Below are positions 9,505-21,500 of a stretch of DNA of 64,000 nucleotides, piece by piece. Source of the DNA: Nocardia wallacei (GTDB lineage Bacteria; Actinomycetota; Actinomycetes; Mycobacteriales; Mycobacteriaceae); contig NZ_AP023396.1 in NCBI RefSeq assembly GCF_014466955.1, forward strand, positions 2,232,001 through 2,296,000. The letters are read 5' to 3'. The notes under the pieces are model-generated. The model was given only the letters and a program-made list of their open reading frames with translations, was not told where the DNA came from and searched no databases. The stretch's first letter is position 1. Each line of letters begins with the position of its first letter. A program made the position numbers and the translations under genes.

Positions 9505-12500
9505 TCACGCACGGCTCTCGCGCGGCACGCCGAGCCTCTCGGCGACCTCCCGGAGAAATTCCGGGCGCGGCCGGACCGCCCCGTTCTCCCGCTCCGAAAT
9601 GTATCGGGTCGGCCGGTCCATCCGCCTGCCCATCTCCGCCTGGGTCAGCCTGTGGTACAGGCGCATCGCCTTCAACCAATCGGCATCCGACACGTAATCG
9701 CTTCGGACCGGGATCGTTTCGCCGGCCGGATCCATCCGATAGCTGAATCCCCAGGCGTCCGCGAGGTCGTTCCACGGGCCTGCCCGATGCAATACCCGAT
9801 GGAACAGTCTCAGCATCGTGAGGTCCCGGCCCGTGGCGGCAGGGTTGTCCTCGTGGTGTTCGATGGCCTCGACGAACAGGCCGAGCAGCCGTCCGGCATC
9901 CGTCCTGGTCAGGTGGTTCACGCGGCGGAAGTGCCGTAGGTATTCACCGAAGGATCCGGCCACGTACGGACTCGGGAAGAGCAACGGTTCCCGCGGCAGG
10001 TAGGTCGACCCCGCCGCGAATTCGTCGTAGGTCACATCGGTGGGGAACGGCAGGACGTCGAACAATTCCTCGACCACGTCTCGCGGCGGCCGGACGGTGC
10101 CGTTCTCCCACTCCTCGATGGTGGTGGGCCACTTGCGGATCCGTTCGGCCAGCATCGGCCGGCTCCAGCCCGCGGACTCGCGCAGATGTCGCAGATAGGC
10201 GCCGTTGTGCGGGTAGCCCTCCGGGTAGGCCGGCTCGCCGGTGGCCGTGAGCAGGTCCGGAAACAACCGGGCCACGGATCGGTAGGTCCGGCGGGCTCCG
10301 GGCACGCGGCGCAGCAGGGTGCGCACGTGCACACGGCGCAGCGTGCCCTCGCCGCGCTCGGCCGCGGCCCACGTGCCGGGCGGTGCTCCGATCAGGTCGT
10401 CCATGCGTTCCGGCGCGACACCGAGATATCGGCGCACATCCGGCAGCCATGCGGCCGGGTCGTCGTCCGAAGGGCCGGTGAATCGACCGATCGGCGGAAT
10501 GTCCGGTGCGTCGGGCCCGATTCCGGCGTTCGACAACCAGCGTCGCGCCTGATCGGGCTCGAGCTGGTGCATCTCGAGGTACTCCGCGAGGCCCTGCCTC
10601 GGCAGGTTCGACCGGTCGGCCGTCCGGAACCAGTACCACTCGAGGAAGCGCGCCTCTTCCGCGCTGCGGCCGCCCTGCTGGGGAACCAGGCCGACGACGA
10701 TGCTCGGCACGGCCGGGGGGAGGATGCCGTAGGACCGCGCGGCAGCCACGATCTCCGCTGTGTCACCGGTCCGGAATTCGCGAGCGAGATGCGCCTTGGC
10801 GGTGTTCACGTTCGCTGGCGTCAGGTCGAGCGCGTCGGCGATCTCCGCCGAGGTTCGGCCCGCGGCCATCATCGCGACGACGTGAATCTGGGTATCGGTC
10901 AACTTGTGGGGAAGGGTGACCGCCGGCCGCGGTGCGTCCGTGCTCGGGAAACCGACGCCCCACGGTGTCTCGTTGGTTCCGGGCTCGGTCATCTCGGCGG
11001 CCGGCACTCCCGCGATCGCCTGTGCGGCATAGTGATCCAGGATTCGGACGGTGGCGGCCGGGAGCTTCATCGCCGCCGCCGTCTGGTCCACGGTCAGCCC
11101 CCAGATCCGGCGCAACGTCAGGCTGCGGTGCTGAGCCGGGCTGGTCTTCGACAGTACGGACAATCGCTGCCGCAATTCCTCTCGGGTGAGCCGGATCAAC
11201 TCGTCCCCCCGGGGTCCGGCGGCCACCTCCGGCGGTAGGGCCGAGCGGATGCGCTGCCGTTGTTCGGCGAAGTCGACGTACTGGCGAATCCTGTTCCCGC
11301 AGACGGTCGCCAGCAGCCGGCCGACGTCCGCGACGGGAGTGGTGCCGCGGCGCAGCGCCTGGAACGTCTCGTCGGTGATCCCGTGCGCCAGCGCCAGTCG
11401 CTGCTGCTTGTCGAGAGCCAGATCGCCGCGCTTCGCTCGCTGCTCCACGGCGGCCAGTGCACGCTGAAACACCTGGCGCCCGAACCGTTCTCGCAGCCGG
11501 TCCACGGCGTCCGGGGCGCGGCGCGCCGTGGTGTCCGGGCCGGTCGCGCGCGCGAGCGCCTCGGTGAGATCGGTGTAGGCGTCCCGGATTTCGGCTGGAA
11601 TCTCCTGCTCGACGATGTGTCCCCGGGCGGGCGACTCCATGAGTCCGCGGACCTCACTGAGGATCGCGGACACGATCTCCGCGGGCGCGGTGAAACCGCC
11701 TGCCTCGGAACGCAATCCGTGACGGATGTAGTTGTCGACGGACACGTGCGGGGTCACTATGCCGATGTGGCGAACCTCGGGTGTCTGCTTCTTGATCGTC
11801 GCCCACACGCGCCGCGCGTGCTGCGGCGTGCACGCGATGACGAGCGAGTCGGTGCCGTGGCCGCGTTCACGCAGCAGTGCCACGGTATTGATCGCGTTCT
11901 GCCGGGTGTTCTGCGCGTGCGGCTCCTCGATGGCCCTCGCGGCGTTCAATCCGAGTCGCTCGGCGGCGACCCTGAACGTTTCCGACTCGGGCCGCCGCGA
12001 ACCCGCCTCCTTCCCGGCCCAGCCGGAGAACACCACCGGGATGCCGCCGAGATCGTGCTCGGCGAGGAAATTCGAGACGACCGCGCTGGTGCCGATATCC
12101 GGGCTGCCGAACACGGCCACGGCATCGTATTCGTGCTCGGGCCGGAAAGCCCACTTCGGATCCCGGCTCAGGTAGTCCCAGACCGTCTCCAGGTTCGACA
12201 TCATCCGCTCGGTATCGACGCCGCGATCCTGCAACTCCCGCAGCCACTGCGCGAACGCATCGTTCGCCGGAGCGACCGGAGCGACCGGAGCGACCGGAGC
12301 GACCGGGGTTGACGTGGTGGGCGTCGGGTCCGGTGTGGCCCGGTCGGCGCCCAGTTCGACGACCGGACCCGCGGCGAACACGGGCAGCATCGGCCGCATG
12401 TTCTCGAAATGTATTTCGCCGTAGGCGGCGAAGACCTTCGTGCCGGCGGCCATGTAGTCCCGGATCTTCTGTGCGGCGACGTGCTCCCGACGGACCTGGC

Positions 12501-15500
12501 AGGCGATGGCGACGGCGCGCACTCGGCTCTGCCGGGTACGTTCGTCCATGTCGGTGGTCTCGCTCAGCAGCCAGTTCTCGTCGAACTTCGCGAAATTGCG
12601 CGGAAAGTTGAGGTCCGGGTATTCGCGCGCCATGAGGCGGAAGAATTCGGTCCGGGCGTCGACGCCTTCGGGGAGCACGAACGAATACAGATCCAGCGCC
12701 TCTTGCAGGTGGCTGTCCATGTCCGCCACCTCTGCCCGCAGGCCCTGGGGCATCTGGCGCAGAATGTAGTACAGGAAGACCGCATCCCGATCGTGGCCCT
12801 GTTCGATGAGTGCGGCAACCTGTGCCGCGGGCTGCTCCTCGAGCGAGACGACGTCGATGTCGTGTTCTCGCCCGATATAAGCCATCATCGCCATCTCGCC
12901 GCGCGGTCCGGCGAACGATTCGCGTGCCGTCGCGCCCGGCTGCGGCACCCGGCCTTCGACCGCGATAACCCGATTCTGTCCGGCGGTTTCGGCGGCCCAC
13001 CGCTCGGCCCGCCGGGTGAGCAGTTCCGACTGTGGATGGTCCGGATCGGAACGGTGGACGGTCCCGGCGAAGACGCTGCCGTCCCCGGTGAGCAGCCGGT
13101 GCGGTCCGGCGTCCGCGTCGGGACCGGTCACCCTGGACTGCCGCCCGGCTCGGGCTTCGGCATCGGATTCATTGTGCCGCACCGTAATTGCGGTGACCGC
13201 CACATCTTCCGCCCGATACCGGCCCGAGTAGGCCGCGGTGTCGGCGCCGGGGACGCGCGCCTCGAACCAGCCCGAGCGGGGGTCCACCGGGTCGGGGTGC
13301 AAGTCGACCGCGAGATCGGCCGGCCCCGGTCGCTGCCCGGTCAGTCGGTGATGCACGTCGGCGGCGTTGTCCTTCGCGGAGGCCAGTACCTGCTGCCAGT
13401 GCACGCCGGGGTGCTCGCGAGCGAGGCGCCGCAGGCTGCCGCGTTCCTCCCAGCGCGCGGTGAAGAACGCCCGAGTGGCCTCGACCGGCAGGTGTTCCCT
13501 GGCGTCGAGGCCGAGGGCACGGACGGTGCGCCGGGACGCGACGGCCGCGACCGCGCAGGAAGTGGTCCGAGCGGTCGCGCCCACCGTGTCGTCCGGCCAT
13601 CGGGGGCCGTCGTCGGCGACGGTGATCGGCGCGTTCGACATGCCGAATTTCCGCAGCACCTGCTCCGTGCACAGCCGGACATTGTGCACGGAACTGCGCT
13701 CTCCTCCGAGGATTTCGGCGCTGTGCACGTCGGTGGGCAGCACGTGCGCGAACAGCGAGGCGTTCGGAGACGGCGCGGTTACCGAGCGAGGCCGTGCCGC
13801 GGTGACGCTCGACTCCTCCACGGTCGGGGCGGCCGACGCGGGCTCGGTCCGGCCGTGGTCGCGCAACACCCGCAGCGCTTGCTCGAGCACCGAAACGGTG
13901 CGTGAGTCGGTTTCCAGGTGCCGGACGACGAGGCCGCGCATCCGGGCGGAACGGCGTTGCGCGGACGACGGTTCCGCGGCCGCTGTCTCGAGCCGTGCCC
14001 GAAGTTCCCGCACGGCCTGGGCGGCGTCGCGCAGGACCGGCTCGTCGGGCAGCAGGTCCCGGCACGCGATCAATACCTCTTCCGCGCTGTGTATCCGATC
14101 GAGTCCGGCGGTGCGGTCGTAGGTCGAGGTCAGGGTGAGCAGGGCGTCGTTGAGCAGTGCCGACAGATACGGAGCCGCCGCGGCGGCCAGGTCCCGGGGT
14201 GTGCCGTCGCCGACCGCGGCGAACGCGGACGCGTGCTCGGCGAGCGCCGCGCGGGCCGCGGCCATGTCCCGCGTCGACGGCGTATCGGTGCCGCGCGCCA
14301 GTTCCGCGTTGGCGGCGGCGAGGAGGGCGAGGTCGATCTCGTCGCGCGCCGACGGCTGCTCGGTGGCGGCGGTGGACTCGTCGGCATCGTCGGTCCGATC
14401 GAGCAGCCCGAGCCGCAATGCCGTCAACGCGATCGGAGTTCGCCCTTCGACGCCGAGCCGGACGCCGATCCGATCTCTGCGACGCTGGACGGTGTACTCC
14501 GCCACCCCCAGCCGTCTGGCGATGATTCGGTCGGTCAATCCTTCGGTCATCAGGCGCAGCAGCTCGAGGTCCTGCGGCGACAGCCGGACGGACGTCGCCG
14601 CCTGTGGCCGGTCGCCGGTTCCGACCAGCCCGCGGTGCCTGGCCTCGGCCACCGCTTGGATCAGATTGCCGGCCCCGAGCAGCCGGACCGCGTTGGACAG
14701 ATGGTTGCGAACGGTTCCCACTTCCAGGCCGAACCTCGACGCGATCTCCGGAACGGACAGACCCTCGTAAACCAGTGTGAGCACCTGCAATTCGCGCCGG
14801 GACAGCTCCCGGCCGTCGGCTCGCCACCTGCGGACCGGCCCCGACCCGCGCTCCGGCCCCTCGCCGGTGGGCGGCCCGAGGATGCGGCGCCGGCGATGCG
14901 AGCGGTCGGCCGGGTCGGGTCGGCGGCCGGGACGGGGCTGCAGGCCCTGGTCGGTCGCGACGAATTCGAGCACGAACGCCCGCTGCGCGCGCGGGAACGA
15001 CTGCCGCCAGTTCGCGCGCGTCCGGACGCGGGCGACGCGAGTATCAGGGGCTTCCGGACCAGCGGCGCGAGAAGGGATATTGGTGTCGAAGATGACGACT
15101 TCGCCGGCGACGGAGGTGGCCAGGTATCCGTGCGCCCGGCCGCCGGCGTCGCCCTCGTCCACGACGATGACGGCGCTGTCCAGATCGTTGTCCGGGTCCG
15201 CGATGGCGTCGAGAAGGTAGCCGAGCGGGTCGTGGTTCTCGTCGGTGGTGGCCGCGATCGGCGTCGGGCTGAGGTGGCTGCCCAGGCTAGTTTCGAGTTC
15301 GTCCCAGCTGTCGGCGTCATCGGTGGGTATGAGGGCGCCGTCGTAGCCGACCGCCCATGCGGCGCGGACGGTCTGCACCACACACTTGCGGACGTGTTCG
15401 GGCACCGGGTGCGGCTGCGCGGGCTCGGCCGCCGGGGATGCGCCGTTGTCCCCGGCCGGGGGTTCGGTCCACGGGGTCCGACCGGCTCGGTTCGATCCGC

Positions 15501-18500
15501 TCCTTGCCGCGTGCCGCCGGTCGCTCCACGGCGTCGGGGCGTTCGGCTCCGATCCGGACACATCGTCGGCGTCGCTGTAATCCTCTGCGTGCCAGGGGAA
15601 CTCACCGGCCGGGAGCAGACCGGCCGCTGTCTCGGCCACAATCCCGCGCCGCTGCGGTGTCCACCCGAACCGTTCTGCGGTAGCCCGCACCCGTTGCGCG
15701 GTCTCGGCATTGGTGCCGCCGCGACCGTTGAGCACTCGGTCGGCGGACACCTTGCTCACGCCCGCTTGTTCGGCGATGTCCGCCAGTGTCACCCGGCGCA
15801 GCGAGCCCAGCTCGATCGTCTGCCGCACCACGCCGGTGGGCAGTTCCGCCGCCAGGATATGGGCGATGCGGTACAGCGCCGTCCTGACGGTGCTCGGGCT
15901 CCGGTTCGTCGCTTCGGCGACCTCGGGCTGTGAAAGACCTTGCACCAGATATAGATCGGCGTATTCCCATTCGATCTGCGACAGCTGCGAGTAGCACGGC
16001 GTCAACAACTCCGGCTGGTTCGCCGCCACCGTCTCGACCAAGCTCAGCGCGGTACCGTCGGACAGCAGCACACCCGTCGACAGCAGGGTCGCCAAGCGCG
16101 GGGCGGCCACCTGGCGCAGCATGCTGATCCGGGCGGACGAGAGCCCCAGCGCTCTCGACTTCTCGGCGATGGTCAGCTCGTCCGAATACAGCAGCGTGCC
16201 GCCGACCCGATACGCCGGGGGGAGCATGTCGACGCTCGCCGCCAGGACGTCGGGGTCCGCCGCGCGGATTATCCGGAACGCCCGGCCACGCCGCGGATAG
16301 TCGACCGTTCCGGCACTCGCCACCGGAACCGGAGAGGTGCCGTCATCGCGGCCGACCACCACACCGGGCCGTCTGCTCGTCCAGCCGAGCCGTTCGGCCT
16401 CGGCGCGGATCCGTTGCGCGGTCCGCGGATCACCGCCGCCGGTGGTGAGCACCCGCCGCGCCGTCACCTCGCTCACGCCGGATCCCGCGGCGACATCCGC
16501 CAGCGTGGCTCGGCGGAGCGGGCCCTGACTCATATAGTGCCGCACGAGAATCGACGGCAGTTCCCGGACGAGCACCCGGCCGATTCGCTGTAGCAGCCGG
16601 TTGACCGTGTCCTGCCGGACACCGCGGGCGGCGGCGATATCGGCTGTCGACCGTCCTCGAGTCAGATACAGGTCGGCGTACAACCGTTGCGTCGGCGTGA
16701 GTTTCGAGAAGGCCTCCGCCAGGACGGCCGGGTCGTGCGCGGCAACCGCCTCGGCCAGCAGCAGATCCCAGTTCTCCGTGGTGAGCATCGCCGCCAGCAG
16801 CACCGCGATGCGATGCTGGGCCTGCCGGATCGAGGGGACCGGACGGTCCAGCCGTTGCGCGGCGGTGGTGGCGGAAACACTCTCCAGCAGGAGCAATCGG
16901 GCGACCTGCTGATCGCCCTGACTCAGGAACGGAATCAGCCGCCGCAGGTCGGCGGCCGGCGCGGCCCGGACGATCTGCAGTTCCTTGCCGCGGAGCTGGT
17001 AGGGCACCCGGTCGTCGTCACGCACGATCGGCACCGGTGAGCTCGACGTGGCCTCGTCGCCGTCGGCGACCACGCCCGGGCGTCCGCTCCCCACGCCGAG
17101 GCGCCGGGCCGCCGCGCGGATCCGTTCGATCGTCTCGGGATTGGCGTCGAGTTGACCGCGGAGAACCCGTTTCACGGTCGGCTCGCTCACGCCGGCCTCC
17201 CGGGCGACATCCATCCGGTTGGCCGCCCGGAGTCTGCCGCCGCTGAGGTATCGCTCTACCACGCCGGGCTCCAGCCCCGTGGCGAGCCGCTGTGCCAGTC
17301 GATGCAACCGGCGGCGCACCGATCGCGGCTTCCGCCCGAGGCTCGCGGCAATGTCCGGCACGGTGCGGCCATGGACGAAGTACGGCTCGAACCACTCCCG
17401 TTCCTCCGTCGACAGCGGTGGATCCACCGACTCGAGCAATTCGGGTTCGTGCGCCCAGACCGCCTCCATCACCAGCAGTGTCATTTCGTCGGTAAGGTCG
17501 GAGGCGACGGGCCGCGCCGGCGCGCGCCGCCGTTCGGGGGTGATCTCTTCGCCGGTCAGCATCTTCGCCACGGTGCGGATCCCGGAAGCCAGTCGTGGTT
17601 CGATGACGGATCGGCGTTGTCCGGTCGCCGCCGCGATATCGGCCACCGGTTGTCCCATGAACCAGCGCACGAAGCATTCGCGCGTCTCCGGCCGGAGACG
17701 CCGTACGAACATGCCGAGGTCTTCCTGCCGTTCGCCCCGCGCCGCGTCGATCACGGCCACCTCGGTCGCCAGCGTCTCGTCGGGCGGGGCCAGGGTCTCG
17801 TCGCCGGCGGCGAGCGCGTCGGTGAGCCCTTCGCCGTCCGCGGCGAGTGCCGCGAGGGCGGCGACGAACGGACCGCGCTCCGGCCGCGCGGCCGCGAAGG
17901 CCGCGGCCAGTTCGGCACGCGCTCGGGCGGTGAGGTCATCGATCGCCGCGCTCGTGGTCCCGAGTTGCTCGGCGACCTCCGCCGAGGAGTAGCCCTCGAC
18001 CTCGACGAGCCACAGCACCCTGCGGAGTTCGTCGGGCAGCGATTCGAAGGCGCCGCTGATCGCCGAATCGCCCGCTTCCGCTTCCGTGTGCGCCGGTTCG
18101 CGATCGAGGTGTCGGCGGTCGAGCGTAGCCGCCTCTTCGACGGGCACCATCCGGTCGGCCCGGTCCCGGAACCTGAGTGCGGCTCGGCGGACGGCCTGCG
18201 CCAGGTAGGGCGCGAAACCCTCTTGCGGCCCGACTCCCCGGCGAATCTGCTCGAGCAGGGTGGCGAAGGTGTCGGCCACGACGTCCTCGGCGGCGGCTCG
18301 GTCACGGACGATCGGCATCGCGGCGCTGAGGGCCAGCCCGTAGTAATCCCGATACAGCCCGTCGAATGCCGTGAGGTCACCCGCTCGGATCGCGGCGATT
18401 CGTTCCTGGTCCCGAATGCGTTCGAGCTGCCATCGTTCCGGGATGTCTCCGTTGCGCCGGCCGTCGCTGGGTGGTCCTTGGATGGGGTTGGTGGTGCCGT

Positions 18501-21500
18501 GGAGGTTGGTGCCGGGTGGTGGTGGGGTGGGTTGGAGGGTGCCGTGGGGGGTGGTGTGGAAGTAGGTGATGAAGGCGCGGTGGATGTGGGGGTAGGACTG
18601 GGTCCATTGGGTGTGGGTGCGGAGGCGGGGGATGCGTGTGGGTTGGTGGGGTGGTGGGTTGGGGTTGTGGTGGGTGGGGGTGTTGGTGTCGTAGATGAGG
18701 GCGTGGGGTTGGCCGTGGGTGTCGGTGGTGTGGGTGATGTAGTAGCCGTGGGCGGTGGTGCCGTCGTCGATGATGATGGTGGCGCTGGTGGTGTTGTTGG
18801 TGGGGTCGAGGATGGTGTCGATGATGTGGTGGAGGGGGTCGGTGCCGGGTTGGGTGGTGGGGATGGGGATTTCGTGGAGGTGGGTGTGGAGTGCGGTGGT
18901 GAGGTCGTTCCAGGTGTGGGCGTGGGGGTTGGTGGGGATGGTGGCGTTGTCGTAGCCGTCGGCCCAGGCGGCGCGGACGGTGTTGGTGAGACAGCTACTC
19001 ACATGCGACGGCACGATGTTCGAATTGCCCTGGGCCGCTGCGGATCCCGCAGCATCGGAACGACCGTTCCACGGTGTGCGAGAGTCGTGGGCGGCCGCGC
19101 GCGTCCGGCGCCACGGCGTGGGCGTGGGCGGCTGTGACGAGTCTCGGTGGGGAGGGGTGTCGTCCCCGAGCGCCTCGCGGAGAGTGTCGGTGGCCTCGAC
19201 GAGGAGGTCCCGGACCGTTTCCGGCGGTAACCCGTGCGCGGCACCGATTTCCTCGAATGTGTAGCCCTCCACCAACTTCAGCACGATCTGTTCGATCGTC
19301 TCGCCGGCGGGCAGTCCGGACACCGCACGCCGCAGGTCGGCCCTGAAGTCGAACGCCGCCGCGGCGTCGCCCGAGGTTTCGTCCGCGGTCTCGGTTCGCC
19401 AGAGATCGCCTGTCTCGCGCCGCCCGGTAATGGTGTTCGTCCTGGTGTATCGGAGTGTCGCGTAGAAAGCCGACGCCCATGCGACCGCGACGAAATCGTC
19501 CACGGGTACAAAGGATTTGATGGCCTTGAGCACCGCTTCGGTCGCCGACTGCTCGAGGTCCTCCCGGTCGGCCGGACTGCTGGTCCAGCGGCGTGCCATG
19601 ACCTGCGGGACCCACGCGTACCGTTCGAAGATCCGATTCTGTAGTTCGTGCTCCTCGGTCGAGCCCGGCCGGGTCGCGACCAGATCCCAGAACAACTGTT
19701 CGGTGGCGGGGTCGAGCGATGCCGCCTCGGGGCGAGAGTAGAAGCGCCGCAGCGCCTTCTGCAGCACGTCCGGCGAGAAACCCAGATTGTCCCGCAGCGT
19801 GCGCAAGACGATCAGCCGCGGCTTGCGGTCCTTCTCCATCGCTCGGATCGATCGGACGCTTCGCCCGGCCTGCGCGGCGAACTCGGAGCGGGTCGTCCCG
19901 GACTGCGCTTGGAAGTACCTACGCAGCGCCCTGATCCACTGGTGGACGGTGTCGTAGGCGTCCGGGTCGGGGACGGCGTCGGTGACGGGATCCAGGCGGG
20001 TGCCGTATCCCCAGGCGCTCGCAAGGTCGTTCCATGTCGTCGCCGACAGCGCGGCGGCGTCGACCACACTCGGCCCGGTCTCGCCGTCCTCCGCCACGAT
20101 GTGGCGATAGAACCTCAGGGCCGTCGGCTCGCTCGCCGCGTGTTTCTCGTTCTCGACGACCTGCAGGGTGGCCTCCGGAATCCCGACGATCTCGGCGGTC
20201 TCGGCTCGGGTGAGATTGTTCCGGGTGCGTAGGTGCCGCACGTATTCGCCGAGTGACACCGACATCAGCGGGTCCGGAAATACGACGGGGCGGCGGGGGT
20301 AGGAATACGTCTCGGCGATCTGGTCGTAGGTCACACCGAACGGCGGGGCGAGCAGTTCGACGATGCGATGTACGGCCTCCTTCGGCGGCCCGTATTGCCC
20401 GTTCTCCCAATGCTTCACGGTGTCCGCCGACTTCCCCAGTTCGCGAGCCAGCCACGCTCGTGACCTGCCCTTGGCGTCACGGAGGAATCTGATGTACGCA
20501 CCGACGTGCGGGTATCCCTCGGGATAGGCGGGGTCGTAGAACTTGGTGAGCAAGCCGTCGACGTGGTCCACCAGCGCGAAATAGGCCGTCCGTGCGCCGG
20601 GCACCCGCCGCAACAGGGCGCGCGCGTGTGCCGATTCGAGTGCTCGGTCGCCGCTTTCGATCGCTGCCCAGCTTCCCGGCGTCGCGTCGACCAGCGCGTC
20701 CATATCCGCCGGGGTCAGCCCGAGGTAGCCGCGGACCGCCGCGGGCCACGCCGCGATGCCGGTCGCCTCGGGAGCCGGGAACTCCGCCGAGGGCCGGGCG
20801 GCGTGCTCATCGGCGTCGAACCCCGCTTCGGTGAGCCACCGCCGCGCCTGACTCCACTCCAGACCGAACATCTCGATGTGGTCCGCCAGGCTTTGCCGAG
20901 GTGCGCCGGAGCTGTCCTCCACGAGGTTTCGGTACCACCGGAGAAGCCGCTCTTGCTCCGGGAACACCTCCGGCACTTGATGAGTCAGGTCGGCGGCGGC
21001 AGCCGGGGCGGGCGCGGAGGACTCGGGTCGGGCAGCTTCCGCGGGTGGCGCGTACGGGCCCGCGGGATGGTACCAGTACCCGGCGGCGGCCAGTAGCTCG
21101 CGGAGCCGGGCGGCTTGGTCGCGGCCGGTGCGGCCGCGAAGGGTCCGACGCGCCATCTCTTCGCTCATGCCGGCTGTCCTGGCGATAGCGTGCAGTCGCG
21201 GTTGCGCTGTGAAGCGGCCGGGAACGAACTCGCCGTCGACGAAACTCGGTGGGACGAAACGCTGTTCGACGAACACCGGGTCGATGATGTCCGCGAAGTT
21301 GTCGAGGCAGCCGAGCCAACGGGCGGCGACGAGCACGCGTTGCGCCGGTTCGGAATACGTCGGCTCCGCGCGGGTCATTACCGTCCGAACGAATTGCTCT
21401 GTGACGCCCGCCAATTCGGCAACCTCGGCGTGCGTCGGCCGCTGCTCGAATTCGTGGTCGCCGAGCCACAGCCCCCATTCGGCGACCAATGCCGAGTGCA

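Noticed and set aside
12267..12307. Possible CRISPR-like short repeat
   Set aside because: It is an in-frame 9-bp tandem repeat without spacers that encodes a Pro/Ala linker. No CRISPR array or cas gene is in the window.
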